Below are positions 1 to 10,185 of a DNA stretch of 64,000 bases, piece after piece. A program made the position numbers and the translations under genes. The notes beneath the pieces are model-generated. The model saw only the letters and a program-made list of their open reading frames with translations, had not been told where the DNA came from and did not search any database. Source of the DNA: Porticoccaceae bacterium (GTDB lineage Bacteria; Pseudomonadota; Gammaproteobacteria; Pseudomonadales; Porticoccaceae). Numbering within the stretch: the stretch's first letter is position 1; each line of letters opens with the position of its first letter. The DNA is taken from assembly GCA_024644595.1 (NCBI GenBank), contig JAHEHL010000001.1:62001-126000 (forward strand), in the 5' to 3' direction.

Positions 1-1176
<1,176 letters not shown>

Positions 1177-1181
1177 TCTCA

Positions 1182-2114
1182 ATGCGAACTGTTCTTGGCG
1201 AAATCAGCGCAAAGGAGTTTCTTACCGACTATTGGCAGCAGAAGCCGCTGCTGGTTCGCGCCGCGATTCCTGGCTTTAATCCGCCAATTGATGGCGATGA
1301 ACTGGCCGGTCTAGCACTGGAAGATGAGGTTGAGTCGCGCTTAATTATTGGCCATGACTGGCAACTTGAACAGGGTCCTTTCGACGCTGAGCGCTTTAGC
1401 CGTTTACCTTCTACCGATTGGACGCTGCTGGTTCAAGCGGTGGACCTCTGGGTTCCCGAAGTGGCGGAGTTGCTCGGCCAATTTGACTTCCTACCCTCCT
1501 GGCGCGTTGACGACATTATGGTTAGTTATGCTGCGGATGGCGGCAGTGTTGGACCACACTTTGACTATTATGATGTTTTCCTGCTTCAGGGGCACGGCAC
1601 TCGTCGTTGGCAGATTGGTCAACACTGCAATGAGCATACGCCGCTAACTGATAATCCCGGGCTTAAGATACTTGCCGAGTTTGAGCCGGTGGATGAATGG
1701 GTGCTGGAGCCTGGAGATATGCTCTATTTACCACCCCAGATTGCCCATCATGGTGTTGCAGTGGGCGACTGCACAACGTTTTCCATTGGTTTTCGCTCCC
1801 CTGCGGCTACCGAAATGCTCGATGATCTGGCGACAGAATTGTTGAGCAGAGGCGGATCGCCACGTTATTTGACTGATCCTCCATTAACTCCGGACCTGGC
1901 ATCGGGACCGATTCCGGCAAGTTACGTCCGACAGGTTAAAAAGCTGATCCTGGAAGCACTGGACGACGATCAGCTATTGGCCGAATGGTTTGCGCAGTTT
2001 ATGACCGTACCCAAGTATCCGATGCTGGTCGATGAAACCGGCGAGCAACGCAGCGCCAGCGTGCGCAACAATGATGGCAGCATCAGCCATTTTGACAATG
2101 GCTTCAAACGCTAG
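1182..2114 (+). CDS. roxA: Cupin 2-oxoglutarate oxygenase, RoxA/YcfD-like ribosomal protein uL16 hydroxylase, short C-terminus
   Basis: The protein resembles E. coli YcfD (RoxA), which hydroxylates an arginine of ribosomal protein uL16 using Fe(II), oxygen and 2-oxoglutarate. The JmjC/cupin metal site is visible as PHFDYYDVF (His and Asp ligands) and the later PPQIAHHGVAV (second His). The region from DELAGLALEDEVESRL to FSIGFRSP follows YcfD closely. At 310 residues it is about 60 shorter than the E. coli protein (373): most of the C-terminal winged-helix region is missing and the frame stops 8 bases before the convergent ggt stop. I found no continuation in another frame. The start follows purB by 5 bases. 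Function is inferred from the intact catalytic core. Confidence 0.85.
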   Translation: MRTVLGEISAKEFLTDYWQQKPLLVRAAIPGFNPPIDGDELAGLALEDEVESRLIIGHDWQLEQGPFDAERFSRLPSTDWTLLVQAVDLWVPEVAELLGQFDFLPSWRVDDIMVSYAADGGSVGPHFDYYDVFLLQGHGTRRWQIGQHCNEHTPLTDNPGLKILAEFEPVDEWVLEPGDMLYLPPQIAHHGVAVGDCTTFSIGFRSPAATEMLDDLATELLSRGGSPRYLTDPPLTPDLASGPIPASYVRQVKKLILEALDDDQLLAEWFAQFMTVPKYPMLVDETGEQRSASVRNNDGSISHFDNGFKR

Positions 2115-2121
2115 CCAGCCG

Positions 2122-3885
2122 CTAGTTCTGCACCGCCGCACCAGATCCGGCACGTCTATAGTCAGCGGCACCGTAGCGCACGCTGGCTTTTTTGTCGCCG
2201 CCCAAGTCCGCCCGCTGAATACTCTCGGTGGCACCCAATACGCCGGTTTTGTCATTGAGCTGATGACCCATCGAGCGCAGTAGAGTAAGTGTGTCCTGTG
2301 ATATTCCAGACTCGTAAAACACGGTGTCGGGCAGCCATTGGTGGTGAATTCGCGCTGCCGCGGTAGCCTCGGCAATATTCATATCAAAATCGATTATATT
2401 TAGTACCATCTGAAGCACAATGGTAATAATCGTACTGCCGCCAGGACTACCAGTGGCGAGAATCGGCTGGCCTTCTGGGTTAAATACAATCGTTGGCGTC
2501 ATCGAAGACAGTGGTCGCTTGCCTGGTTCAATAGCATTGGCCTCCCCACCCACCAGCCCATAACCATTGGGTGAGCCCGGTTTGGCGGAAAAATCGTCCA
2601 TTTCATTGTTGAGCAGGAAACCTGCTCCAGCGACCGAGATTCCACTGCCATAAGAGAAATTGAGCGTGTAGGTATTGCTAACTACATTGCCCCACTGGTC
2701 CCATGTGCTGTAATGGGTAGTCTCACTGCTCTCTCTACTGCCCGCTACCTTTGCTAAACCTGGGCGAATATCTTCAGACCGAGTCGCCATCATCGGGTCA
2801 ATTTGTTTGCGCAACTGGCCGGCGTAGGCTTTATCGGTGAGTGCTGAAACTGGTACTGGGAAAAAGTCCGGATCGCCGAGGTATTGGCTGCGGTCGGCAT
2901 AAGCCCTGCGCATGGACTCCACCAGGCGGTGGATGTAGGCCGCACTGTTGTGCCCCAGTGATGCTAAATCCCAGCCCTCGAGAATATTGAGCATTTGAAT
3001 CATATGCACACCACCAGAGGATGGTGGTGGCATGGCGCAGACTTTGTTGTCGCGATAGATGCCGCACACCGGTGTGCGCTCGACAACCTTATAATTTGCC
3101 AGATCCTCGAGGCTCATCAGGCCGTTATTGCGTTGCATTTGCGCGATAAGAAGATCAGCTGTTTCACCTTGATAGAAACCGGCCCGACCCTTTGCCGCTA
3201 TACGAATCAGGGTTTTGGCCAGATCCGGCTGGGCAAGAACCTCACCCGGTTGATAGCCGGAGCCATCTGGTTTATAAAAATAGGCGCGGGAAGCGGGATC
3301 TTTCTTCAGAGTCTTTTGCCGTGCTTGCAATGATTCAGAGAGATCGACACTGACCTCAAAACCCTCTCGTGCCAGATCAATAGCGGGCTGCAATACCTCT
3401 TTAAGGCTCAGCTTGCCGTAGTTATCGAGCGCATAAATAAGGCCAGCAACGGTGCCCGGCACACCCGAAGAATGGATGCTAAAACGGGCTCTTAGATTGT
3501 CGACATCGCCTTCAGCATCGAGAAACATATCCTTATAGGCCGCCGCCGGCGCCATCTCGCGATAGTCTATGGCGAGAGTTCTATCCTCCTCAGCGAGGTG
3601 GATCAACATAAAACCGCCGCCGCCGATGTTTCCGGCACGAGGCAATGTGACTGCCAGTGCAAAACCGGTGGCCACCGCGGCATCAATCGCATTGCCTCCG
3701 CGGGTCAAGATATCTGCGCCGACTTTGCTGGCAATCATCTCCTGTGAGACAACCATTCCACCACGGCTGACCACCGGATGAAAGCGTGCTTCCGGATCAA
3801 GAATAGCCTTTTCGCTGGCGACAGCGACCGAGCTTAAAAGCAGACAAGCGAGAAGTGCTAAACGGACTAGTGGCGTGGGAAACAT
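2122..3885 (-). CDS. ggt: Gamma-glutamyltranspeptidase precursor
   Basis: This is a periplasmic Ntn-hydrolase that cleaves the gamma-glutamyl bond of glutathione and transfers or hydrolyses the glutamyl group. The ATG at 3885 opens a clear signal peptide (MFPTPLVRLALLACLLLSS, cleavage near VAVAS). A longer TTG-initiated reading from 3915 would only prefix this signal, so I prefer the ATG. The autocatalytic cleavage site ETTHYS is present, with the nucleophile threonine at about residue 389, as is the PPPSSGGVH substrate-binding region and a GSPGGSTI segment near the end. Length of 587 residues is normal for the family (E. coli 580). It is convergent with the RoxA-like gene and appears monocistronic. 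Confidence 0.96.
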   Translation of the reverse strand: MFPTPLVRLALLACLLLSSVAVASEKAILDPEARFHPVVSRGGMVVSQEMIASKVGADILTRGGNAIDAAVATGFALAVTLPRAGNIGGGGFMLIHLAEEDRTLAIDYREMAPAAAYKDMFLDAEGDVDNLRARFSIHSSGVPGTVAGLIYALDNYGKLSLKEVLQPAIDLAREGFEVSVDLSESLQARQKTLKKDPASRAYFYKPDGSGYQPGEVLAQPDLAKTLIRIAAKGRAGFYQGETADLLIAQMQRNNGLMSLEDLANYKVVERTPVCGIYRDNKVCAMPPPSSGGVHMIQMLNILEGWDLASLGHNSAAYIHRLVESMRRAYADRSQYLGDPDFFPVPVSALTDKAYAGQLRKQIDPMMATRSEDIRPGLAKVAGSRESSETTHYSTWDQWGNVVSNTYTLNFSYGSGISVAGAGFLLNNEMDDFSAKPGSPNGYGLVGGEANAIEPGKRPLSSMTPTIVFNPEGQPILATGSPGGSTIITIVLQMVLNIIDFDMNIAEATAAARIHHQWLPDTVFYESGISQDTLTLLRSMGHQLNDKTGVLGATESIQRADLGGDKKASVRYGAADYRRAGSGAAVQN

Positions 3886-4097
3886 ACTGGCTGAACTCTT
3901 TATGCAATGGATCAATTAAAGGGTGGGATTACTTTCCGCTTATCTTTTCTTATCCGCCGCGATAAGGCAATCTTTAAGCGTCTGAAAAACAACTTTTCTC
4001 AGTACGCCTATCTCAGCATTGAGTTTATGATCAAACCCTCGCACACTTACCCAGTAGAGTCATTACTGGTTAAGCAATATTTTATTAGGCCCATTAC

Positions 4098-4541
4098 ATG
4101 CAGAGTGAATTTAAGTTTTATGTGCAAAAGACCAGCTGGCAGGCGAATGAGGACGAGATCAAAAGTGTGCGCAGCGAGGTCTTTGTCAAAGAGCAAAAGG
4201 TGCCTGCTGACATTGATTTTGATGGTCTCGACAATCAGTGCATCCACTGGTTGGCATATCATGAAAACGGACTGCCGTTAGGCACAGGTCGACTTTTGCC
4301 CGATGGCCATTTCGGCCGTATGGCAGTACTCAAGCCCTATCGCAAGTGCGGCGTCGGCGAGACCATTATGCGTGCAGCGATTGCCGCAGCAAGCGAAGCC
4401 AAGCTAGCTGAAATCTATCTACACGCACAGATGACCGCTCTGCCCTTCTATCAGGGATTGGGGTTTGTTGCTTACGGCGAAGAGTTTATTGATGCGGATA
4501 TGCCGCATATTGCTATGCGGCTGCCATTGACGGCTGATTAG
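4098..4541 (+). CDS. GNAT acetyltransferase, ElaA-like
   Basis: This is a 147-residue GNAT-fold protein. The N-terminal VRSEVFVKEQKVPADIDFD stretch is characteristic of the ElaA/YjcF branch. The acetyl-CoA loop is seen as RMAVLKPYRKCGVGETIM, followed by helix residues MRAAIAAA and the C-terminal LPFYQGLGFVAYGEEF element common to GNAT enzymes. The acceptor substrate is unknown. The ATG at 4098 is the first in frame close to the conserved N-terminus; about 210 bases separate it from the divergent ggt start, so it has its own promoter region. It is convergent with rraA, whose stop lies 27 bases away. Confidence 0.85.
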   Translation: MQSEFKFYVQKTSWQANEDEIKSVRSEVFVKEQKVPADIDFDGLDNQCIHWLAYHENGLPLGTGRLLPDGHFGRMAVLKPYRKCGVGETIMRAAIAAASEAKLAEIYLHAQMTALPFYQGLGFVAYGEEFIDADMPHIAMRLPLTAD

Positions 4542-4567
4542 CGCTTTTATTTTGGTTATAGCTCAAT

Positions 4568-5044
4568 CTAGTTCAGAGCTTTTGCGGAAACGATAATGCC
4601 GTTGTTATCTGCGTAGAGGTAATCACCGGGCACGAAAGTCACTCCCGCAAAGGTGACATTGACCTGGGTTTCGCCAATGCCCTTTTTATCGGTTTTGATC
4701 GGGTGAACCCCGAGCGCCTGAACACCTATATCCGTCGCCATCACCTCATCTACATCACGGATGCAACCATAGATCACCAAGCCGCTCCAGCCATTGGCAG
4801 AGGCTTTCTCTGCAAGCATATCGCCAAGGCATGCTCGCCGGATGCTGCCGCCAGCATCGACAACCATGACACGCCCATAACCATCGGTCTCAACAAGCTG
4901 TTTAACCAAGCTGTTATCTTCAAAGCATTTTACCGTTACGATCTCGCCGCCAAACCGTTCCCGGCCACCATAGTTGCTGAACATAGGCTCGAGCGCCTGG
5001 ACAAGATCCGGGTAGAGGTCACAGAGATCGGGTATGGACTTCAT
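4568..5044 (-). CDS. rraA: Regulator of ribonuclease activity A
   Basis: The 158-residue protein aligns with E. coli RraA (161 residues), a trimeric inhibitor that binds RNase E and its helicase partner and modulates mRNA decay. Conserved segments include [48 protein letters not shown] and [14 protein letters not shown]. The start at 5044 is chosen because an AAGGAG Shine-Dalgarno sits about 8 bases upstream; a longer frame reaching 5212 would overlap glcB. It follows glcB by 13 bases on the same strand, so it is probably translated from the glcB message. Related proteins can act as oxaloacetate decarboxylase or HMG aldolase, but the overall match is to true RraA. Confidence 0.93.
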   Translation of the reverse strand: MKSIPDLCDLYPDLVQALEPMFSNYGGRERFGGEIVTVKCFEDNSLVKQLVETDGYGRVMVVDAGGSIRRACLGDMLAEKASANGWSGLVIYGCIRDVDEVMATDIGVQALGVHPIKTDKKGIGETQVNVTFAGVTFVPGDYLYADNNGIIVSAKALN

Positions 5045-5057
5045 GGTTTGCTCCTTT

Positions 5058-7226
5058 TTACCGCGCGGCTTTGGCTTTCTGGCGCCAGGCGTGAAGTAAT
5101 GGTTCGGTATAGCCGCTGGGCTGAGTGTCACCTTTAAAAACCAGATCACAGGCAGCCTGAAAAGCGAAACTGCTATCAAAGTCTGGAGACATGGCAATAT
5201 AGTCTGGATCACCGGCGTTTTGGCTATCCACCACCATCGCCATGCGCTTAAGTGTCTTCATTACTTGCTCTGAGGAGCAGATGCCATGGTGTAACCAGTT
5301 GGCAATATGCTGGCTGGAAATACGCAGTGTGGCGCGATCCTCCATCAGTCCCACATTATTGATGTCCGGAACCTTTGAGCAGCCAACGCCCTGCTCAATC
5401 CAGCGCACAACATAGCCGAGCATGCCCTGCGCGTTATTGTCCAGTTCACGCTGTATCACTGTTGCGTCTAGCTGTCGCTCTCCAAGCAAGGGGATCGTTA
5501 AAATATCATCGATAGAAGCCTGCGGTCGGCTTGCAATCTGTTCCTGAACCGCTGCAACATCAACCTGGTGGTAGTGCATGGCATGCAGTGTCGCCGCGGT
5601 CGGTGACGGCACCCAGGCAGTATTGGCGCCGGCTTTAGGGTGACCAATCTTGACTCGCATCATTTCGTCCATATTATCCGGAATTGCCCACATCCCCTTG
5701 CCAATCTGAGCTTTGCCCTTAAGGCCGCAAGCGAGCCCGACATCAACATTGCGGTCCTCGTATGCGCGGATCCAGGGCATCGCTTTAAGATCTGATTTCA
5801 ACGCGAACGGGCCGGCGTGCATGCTGGTGTGGATTTCATCGCCGGTGCGATCGAGGAACCCAGTATTAATAAATACCACGCGACCGCTGGCCGCTCGAAT
5901 GCACTCCTTTAAATTGACCGAGGTGCGACGCTCTTCATCCATAATGCCAACTTTAATCGTGTGTTGCTCAAGGTCCAATGCGTCCTCGATAGCATCAAAG
6001 AGTTGATTGGTGAAGGCGACCTCTTCCGGTCCATGCATTTTAGGTTTGACGATATAAATGCTGCCCGCTTCTGAATTTGTCAGGCGGCCGAGGCGCTTGA
6101 GATCATGCAGCGAGATCAGGCTGGTAATCATGCCATCCATAATCCCCTCTGGGACTTCGTTGCCGTCTCTGTCGAGGATCGCCGGGGTAGTCATCAGGTG
6201 ACCAACATTGCGAACAAACATGAGGCTGCGGCCACTGAGTATCATGCCTGAGCCATCTGCGGCAAGAAACTCGCGATCCGGATTCATGGCGCGCACGAAG
6301 CGGTGATCCCCGCGGCTGACAGTCTCTTCAAGCGTGCCTGTGTTGAGTCCCAGCCAGTTGCGGTAGGCCGCCGCCTTATCCTCGGCGTCGACCGCGGCAA
6401 CCGAGTCTTCGCAGTCCATAATTGTGGTCAACGCGGCTTCAAGAACAATATCTTTGACTCCCGCACTGTCCGTGGCGCCGATATTATCGTTATAATCTAC
6501 CTGAATTTCTATATGTAACTTATTGTTTATTAACAATATAGAGGATGGGTTCTCAGGCGTGCCTAGATACCCCACAAACTGTTTTGGTTTGGTTAAGGGA
6601 ACACTCGAGCCGTCCCTGAGAGTTGCCACTAGTTGCTGATTGCGCAGCTGGTATGCTGTGACAGCGCTGTGCGAGCCACTCGCAAGCGGAACTGCCAAGT
6701 CCAGAAAAGCGCGCCCGTAATCAATCACCTTTTGACCGCGAACGGGATTGTAACCACCCGCTTTCTCTGCCCCGCCCTCTTCTGAGATAACATCGTTGCC
6801 ATATAGCGCATCATAAAGACTGCCCCAGCGTGCATTGACGGCATTCAACGCAAAACGTGCATTCATGATTGGTACGACCAACTGCGGCCCAGCCTGCTCG
6901 GCGATTTCTGCGTCCACATTTGCTGGAGTGACCTCAAAGTCGGGGCCCTCCGGTACTAAATAGTCGATGCTTTGCAGGAAACGTTTATAGTCGGCAAACT
7001 GAAAATTATCTCGATTCAAATGATGCCAGGCATCGATCTTTGCTTGAAGAGACTCACGTTTTTCAAGGAGGCCGCGGTTAATTGGTGAAAATTTATGGAT
7101 GATGTCAGCAAAGTTTTGCCACAACTCATCAGGCTCAATACCAGTGCCTGGACAAATCTGTGTGTTGACGAGTTGGTAAATCGATTCGGCGATGTGCAGC
7201 CCCGAATGTTCGATGCGATCAGCCAT
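5058..7226 (-). CDS. glcB: Malate synthase G
   Basis: The enzyme condenses glyoxylate and acetyl-CoA to malate, the second glyoxylate-shunt step. At 722 residues it matches the G isoform (E. coli 723). Visible family segments include [14 protein letters not shown] (acidic Mg-binding region), [36 protein letters not shown] with the catalytic arginine region, and [19 protein letters not shown] near the C-terminus with the catalytic aspartate region. The ATG at 7226 begins [10 protein letters not shown] and is preceded by AAGAGG; an upstream in-frame extension to 7301 is not family-like. rraA follows 13 bases downstream, and a LysR regulator and aceA lie upstream, giving a compact glyoxylate-shunt block. 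Confidence 0.97.
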   Translation of the reverse strand: MADRIEHSGLHIAESIYQLVNTQICPGTGIEPDELWQNFADIIHKFSPINRGLLEKRESLQAKIDAWHHLNRDNFQFADYKRFLQSIDYLVPEGPDFEVTPANVDAEIAEQAGPQLVVPIMNARFALNAVNARWGSLYDALYGNDVISEEGGAEKAGGYNPVRGQKVIDYGRAFLDLAVPLASGSHSAVTAYQLRNQQLVATLRDGSSVPLTKPKQFVGYLGTPENPSSILLINNKLHIEIQVDYNDNIGATDSAGVKDIVLEAALTTIMDCEDSVAAVDAEDKAAAYRNWLGLNTGTLEETVSRGDHRFVRAMNPDREFLAADGSGMILSGRSLMFVRNVGHLMTTPAILDRDGNEVPEGIMDGMITSLISLHDLKRLGRLTNSEAGSIYIVKPKMHGPEEVAFTNQLFDAIEDALDLEQHTIKVGIMDEERRTSVNLKECIRAASGRVVFINTGFLDRTGDEIHTSMHAGPFALKSDLKAMPWIRAYEDRNVDVGLACGLKGKAQIGKGMWAIPDNMDEMMRVKIGHPKAGANTAWVPSPTAATLHAMHYHQVDVAAVQEQIASRPQASIDDILTIPLLGERQLDATVIQRELDNNAQGMLGYVVRWIEQGVGCSKVPDINNVGLMEDRATLRISSQHIANWLHHGICSSEQVMKTLKRMAMVVDSQNAGDPDYIAMSPDFDSSFAFQAACDLVFKGDTQPSGYTEPLLHAWRQKAKAAR

Positions 7227-7357
7227 GTGAGAAGCCTCTTGTTTAACGCGATGCGAGTCTGAGTGAATTGAGAGTCTATTCGCAGATATCAAATAAGCCA
7301 AATCTATCGCTTTTATCCCTGCTATTCATAGGCGCTATACAAGAATGCCAGCGCTGA

Positions 7358-8305
7358 CTAGGATTGCACCGCGATCTCTTCGGAGACGGATTTAATGACC
7401 TGCCGCAACCACTTATGTCCGGGATCACGCTGCAATAAAGGACTCCAAACCATCTTTAAACGCATGCGTGGAATTTCAAACGGCGGCTCGAGAATCACCA
7501 CATTGGGATTACCTGACATAGTGCGCGCGGCAATACTGGGAATGGTAACGATCAGATCGTCCTGCTCTCCGAGGAGAAGTGCCGCCTGATAATGCCGCGT
7601 AAATACCGTAATTTCACGCTTTGCATCGAGTTTACCGAGCGCTTCGTCTACCCACCCCAGCCTTTGAACATCGTCAGGGGTCATACCGACACCTACTCCC
7701 ATACCGGTTTTACTCACCCAGACATGTTTGCTGGCGAGGTAGCTCTTTAGCGTCCATTTTTTGATAATCGGATTAGTGGCGCTCACCACACAGGAAAAAC
7801 TGTCATCCCACAAGTGCACCTGATGAAATGACTGTGGCAGCGAATCGAACCGGTTGATCACTAAGTCAACCTTGCCACGCTCGACGTCGTGAAAACTCAC
7901 ATCGCTGGGAGTCATAATGTCGAGGCGGATACCCGGCGCCTCCCGGCGCAAGCGCTGGAGTAGATGTGGCAAGAGCGTGACCTCTGTGTAGTCACTGGCC
8001 ATGATTCTAAAGATACGATCAGATCCTGTCGGATCAAATTCGGTTTTCGGCAGCACCGCGATCTCCGCGGCGGCGAGAACATTGCGCACCAGCGGTTGCA
8101 GTTCCAATGCTCTGTCTGTCGGTATCATGCCGTCACTGGTGCGAACGAGTAACGGGTCATCAAAAAGATCCCGCAGGCGTCGGAGACTGTTGGACATCGC
8201 GGGTTGGCTGATGCCAAGCTCTTCTGCAGCTCGAGTAACATTGCGCTCTCGCAGCAGCACATCCAGATAAACCAGAAGATTTAAATCGACTCGCGCTATA
8301 TTCAT
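7358..8305 (-). CDS. LysR-type transcriptional regulator, candidate regulator of the glyoxylate shunt
   Basis: The 315-residue protein has an N-terminal winged helix-turn-helix (about residues 7-66, with RNVTRAAEELGISQPAMSNS as recognition unit), then a periplasmic-binding-protein-like effector domain. The DPLLVRTSDGMIPTDRA segment after the HTH is typical of the NodD/NahR-like subgroup. It lies between glcB (same strand, stop-to-start gap 131 bases) and aceA (divergent, 140 bases). LysR regulators commonly control the adjacent divergent gene, so control of aceA and perhaps glcB is a reasonable inference. The inducer cannot be read from sequence. Confidence 0.88.
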   Translation of the reverse strand: MNIARVDLNLLVYLDVLLRERNVTRAAEELGISQPAMSNSLRRLRDLFDDPLLVRTSDGMIPTDRALELQPLVRNVLAAAEIAVLPKTEFDPTGSDRIFRIMASDYTEVTLLPHLLQRLRREAPGIRLDIMTPSDVSFHDVERGKVDLVINRFDSLPQSFHQVHLWDDSFSCVVSATNPIIKKWTLKSYLASKHVWVSKTGMGVGVGMTPDDVQRLGWVDEALGKLDAKREITVFTRHYQAALLLGEQDDLIVTIPSIAARTMSGNPNVVILEPPFEIPRMRLKMVWSPLLQRDPGHKWLRQVIKSVSEEIAVQS

Positions 8306-8445
8306 TTAAAAAATGCTCGCAATTATAACTATCAATTAGATTAATGGCGGTATCATACCTAAACTGCCAGCTCTGTCAAACAAAGCAAGCTCGTGCCAGC
8401 GCACAAGATGCACGCTAAACGGACTTCATTAAAAGGGTGATTTAC
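8306..8445. promoter_or_regulatory. Divergent LysR/aceA control region
   Basis: This 140-base gap separates the divergent LysR gene and aceA. Its LysR-proximal part (about 8312-8350) is AT-rich and holds several T-N11-A spacings, the loose signature of LysR binding, and a TATCAT hexamer at 8351-8356 could be a -10 element. The aceA-proximal end carries an AAAGGGT ribosome binding site 7 bases before the ATG. The regulator site is a positional inference, not a recognised sequence. Confidence 0.3.
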
Positions 8446-10026
8446 ATGTCTACATTTACCAATAACGTTGCAGCGATCGCTGCAGTCAAAGCTCAGCACG
8501 GTTCAAACTGGGACGCTATCAGCCCAGATTCTGCTGCGCGTATGCGTGCTCAAAACCGTTTCAAAACGGGTCTTGATATCGCCAAATACACAGCAGGAAT
8601 TATGCGCGCGGACATGGCGGCCTATGATGCCGACTCATCTCAGTACACCCAGTCTCTGGGTTGCTGGCACGGGTTTATCGGCCAACAAAAGCTGATTGCG
8701 ATCAAAAAGCACTTTGGCACTACGAAGCGCAAATATCTTTACCTGTCAGGATGGATGGTTGCAGCGCTGCGTTCGGAGTTCGGCCCCCTGCCGGATCAGT
8801 CGATGCACGAAAAGACGTCGGTAGCTGCTTTGATCGCTGAGCTGTACACGTTTTTGCGTCAGGCAGATGCACGTGAGCTGGGCGGCCATTTCCGTGAGTT
8901 GGATGCTGCCCAAGGTGATGCCAAGAAAGCTATTCAGGACAAAATTGATAACTTCGAGACACATGTGGTGCCGATTGTTGCTGATATTGATGCTGGTTTT
9001 GGTAATGCCGAGGCCACCTATCTTATGGCCAAACAGATGATTGAAGCCGGCGCTTGCTGCATTCAGATCGAGAACCAAGTGTCGGACGAGAAACAATGCG
9101 GTCACCAGGATGGCAAGGTGACGGTTCCTCACGAAGATTTCCTCGCCAAAATTAATGCCGTTCGCTACGCCTTCCTTGAACTCGGTGTCGACGATGGCGT
9201 AATCGTTGCGCGCACTGACTCATTGGGTGCTGGCCTGACTAAGCAGATCGCAGTCACACGTGAGCCAGGTGATCTTGGCGATCAGTACAACTCCTTCCTC
9301 GATGTTGCAGAGATCGCTCCAGACGAGATAAAAAATGGCGATGTGATTATCAAGCGCGATGGCAAGTTGGTGCGCCCTCTCAGACTGCCGAGTAATCTGT
9401 ACCAGTTCCGCAAAGGAACCGGCGAAGCCCGTTGCGTACTCGACTGTATCACCAGCCTGCAAAATGGTGCAGACATGATCTGGATCGAAACCGAGAAGCC
9501 ACATATCGGCCAGATCGGCGCTATGGTTGATGAGATTCGCAAAGTGGTGCCAAATGCCAAACTGGTTTACAACAACAGCCCTTCCTTTAACTGGACGCTC
9601 AATTTCCGCCAGCAAGTTTTCGATGCCTGGAGTGAGGAAGGTAGAGATCTCAAAGCCTATGACCGTGCAGACCTGATGAATGTCAGTTATGACGACAGTG
9701 AATTGGCCGTTGAAGCGGATAATAAAATTCGCTCCTTCCAGGCCGATGCGGCCCGTGAAGCCGGTATTTTCCATCACCTGATTACCCTGCCGACTTATCA
9801 CACCGCCGCCCTGTCGACAGACAATCTGGCCAAAGAATATTTTGGCGACCAAGGCATGCTCGGTTATGTCGCGGGTGTTCAGCGCAAAGAGATTCGTCAG
9901 GGTATTGCCTGCGTGAAGCACCAAAATATGGCGGGTTCCGATATGGGTGATGATCACAAAGAGTACTTTGCTGGTGAAGCCGCACTCAAGGCTTCGGGAA
10001 AAGACAATACGATGAATCAGTTTTAG
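8446..10026 (+). CDS. aceA: Isocitrate lyase, long (Pseudomonas-type) form
   Basis: The enzyme splits isocitrate into succinate and glyoxylate, the entry step of the glyoxylate shunt, and feeds glcB. The active-site loop EKQCGHQDGKVTVPHEDF carries the catalytic cysteine at about residue 218 (KQCGH in place of the KKCGH of the short E. coli form). VADIDAGFGNAEATYLM, upstream, is the metal-binding region, and NNSPSFNW and LPTYHTAAL lie in the C-terminal half. At 526 residues it belongs to the longer isocitrate lyase subfamily found in Pseudomonas (about 530). The ATG at 8446 has a well-spaced AAAGGGT; an upstream in-frame GTG at 8437 overlaps this site and is unlikely. A strong terminator follows at 10054. 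Confidence 0.97.
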   Translation: MSTFTNNVAAIAAVKAQHGSNWDAISPDSAARMRAQNRFKTGLDIAKYTAGIMRADMAAYDADSSQYTQSLGCWHGFIGQQKLIAIKKHFGTTKRKYLYLSGWMVAALRSEFGPLPDQSMHEKTSVAALIAELYTFLRQADARELGGHFRELDAAQGDAKKAIQDKIDNFETHVVPIVADIDAGFGNAEATYLMAKQMIEAGACCIQIENQVSDEKQCGHQDGKVTVPHEDFLAKINAVRYAFLELGVDDGVIVARTDSLGAGLTKQIAVTREPGDLGDQYNSFLDVAEIAPDEIKNGDVIIKRDGKLVRPLRLPSNLYQFRKGTGEARCVLDCITSLQNGADMIWIETEKPHIGQIGAMVDEIRKVVPNAKLVYNNSPSFNWTLNFRQQVFDAWSEEGRDLKAYDRADLMNVSYDDSELAVEADNKIRSFQADAAREAGIFHHLITLPTYHTAALSTDNLAKEYFGDQGMLGYVAGVQRKEIRQGIACVKHQNMAGSDMGDDHKEYFAGEAALKASGKDNTMNQF

Positions 10027-10053
10027 TTCTAGTTTTACGCTGACTGTATCGAG

Positions 10054-10083
10054 AAAGAGGGGCCTTCGGGTCACTCTTTTTTT
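10054..10083 (+). terminator. Rho-independent terminator of aceA
   Basis: An 11-base stem (AAAGAGGGGCC against GGTCACTCTTT, with one G-A mismatch and one G-T pair) closes on a TTCG tetraloop and runs into a T tract, starting 28 bases after the aceA stop. It isolates aceA from the following hydrolase gene. Confidence 0.88.
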
Positions 10084-10185
10084 GTTTCTGAAAAAAAATT
10101 GTCGTTGCACCTTCAGTCTGTGCTGACGTAGCATTGGCCGCGAAAAGTGTAACCAATTATTCGCGTTGAGGCGCTGGGGGAAAGC

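Noticed and set aside
2032-2283. Possible frameshifted remainder of the RoxA-like gene
   Set aside because: The other plus-strand frames downstream do not resemble the RoxA C-terminus and overlap the conserved end of ggt, so I treat the gene as truly short.
9220-10134. 304-codon open frame on the minus strand opposite aceA
   Set aside because: It is the shadow of a well-conserved isocitrate lyase gene, has no recognisable domain and no ribosome binding site.
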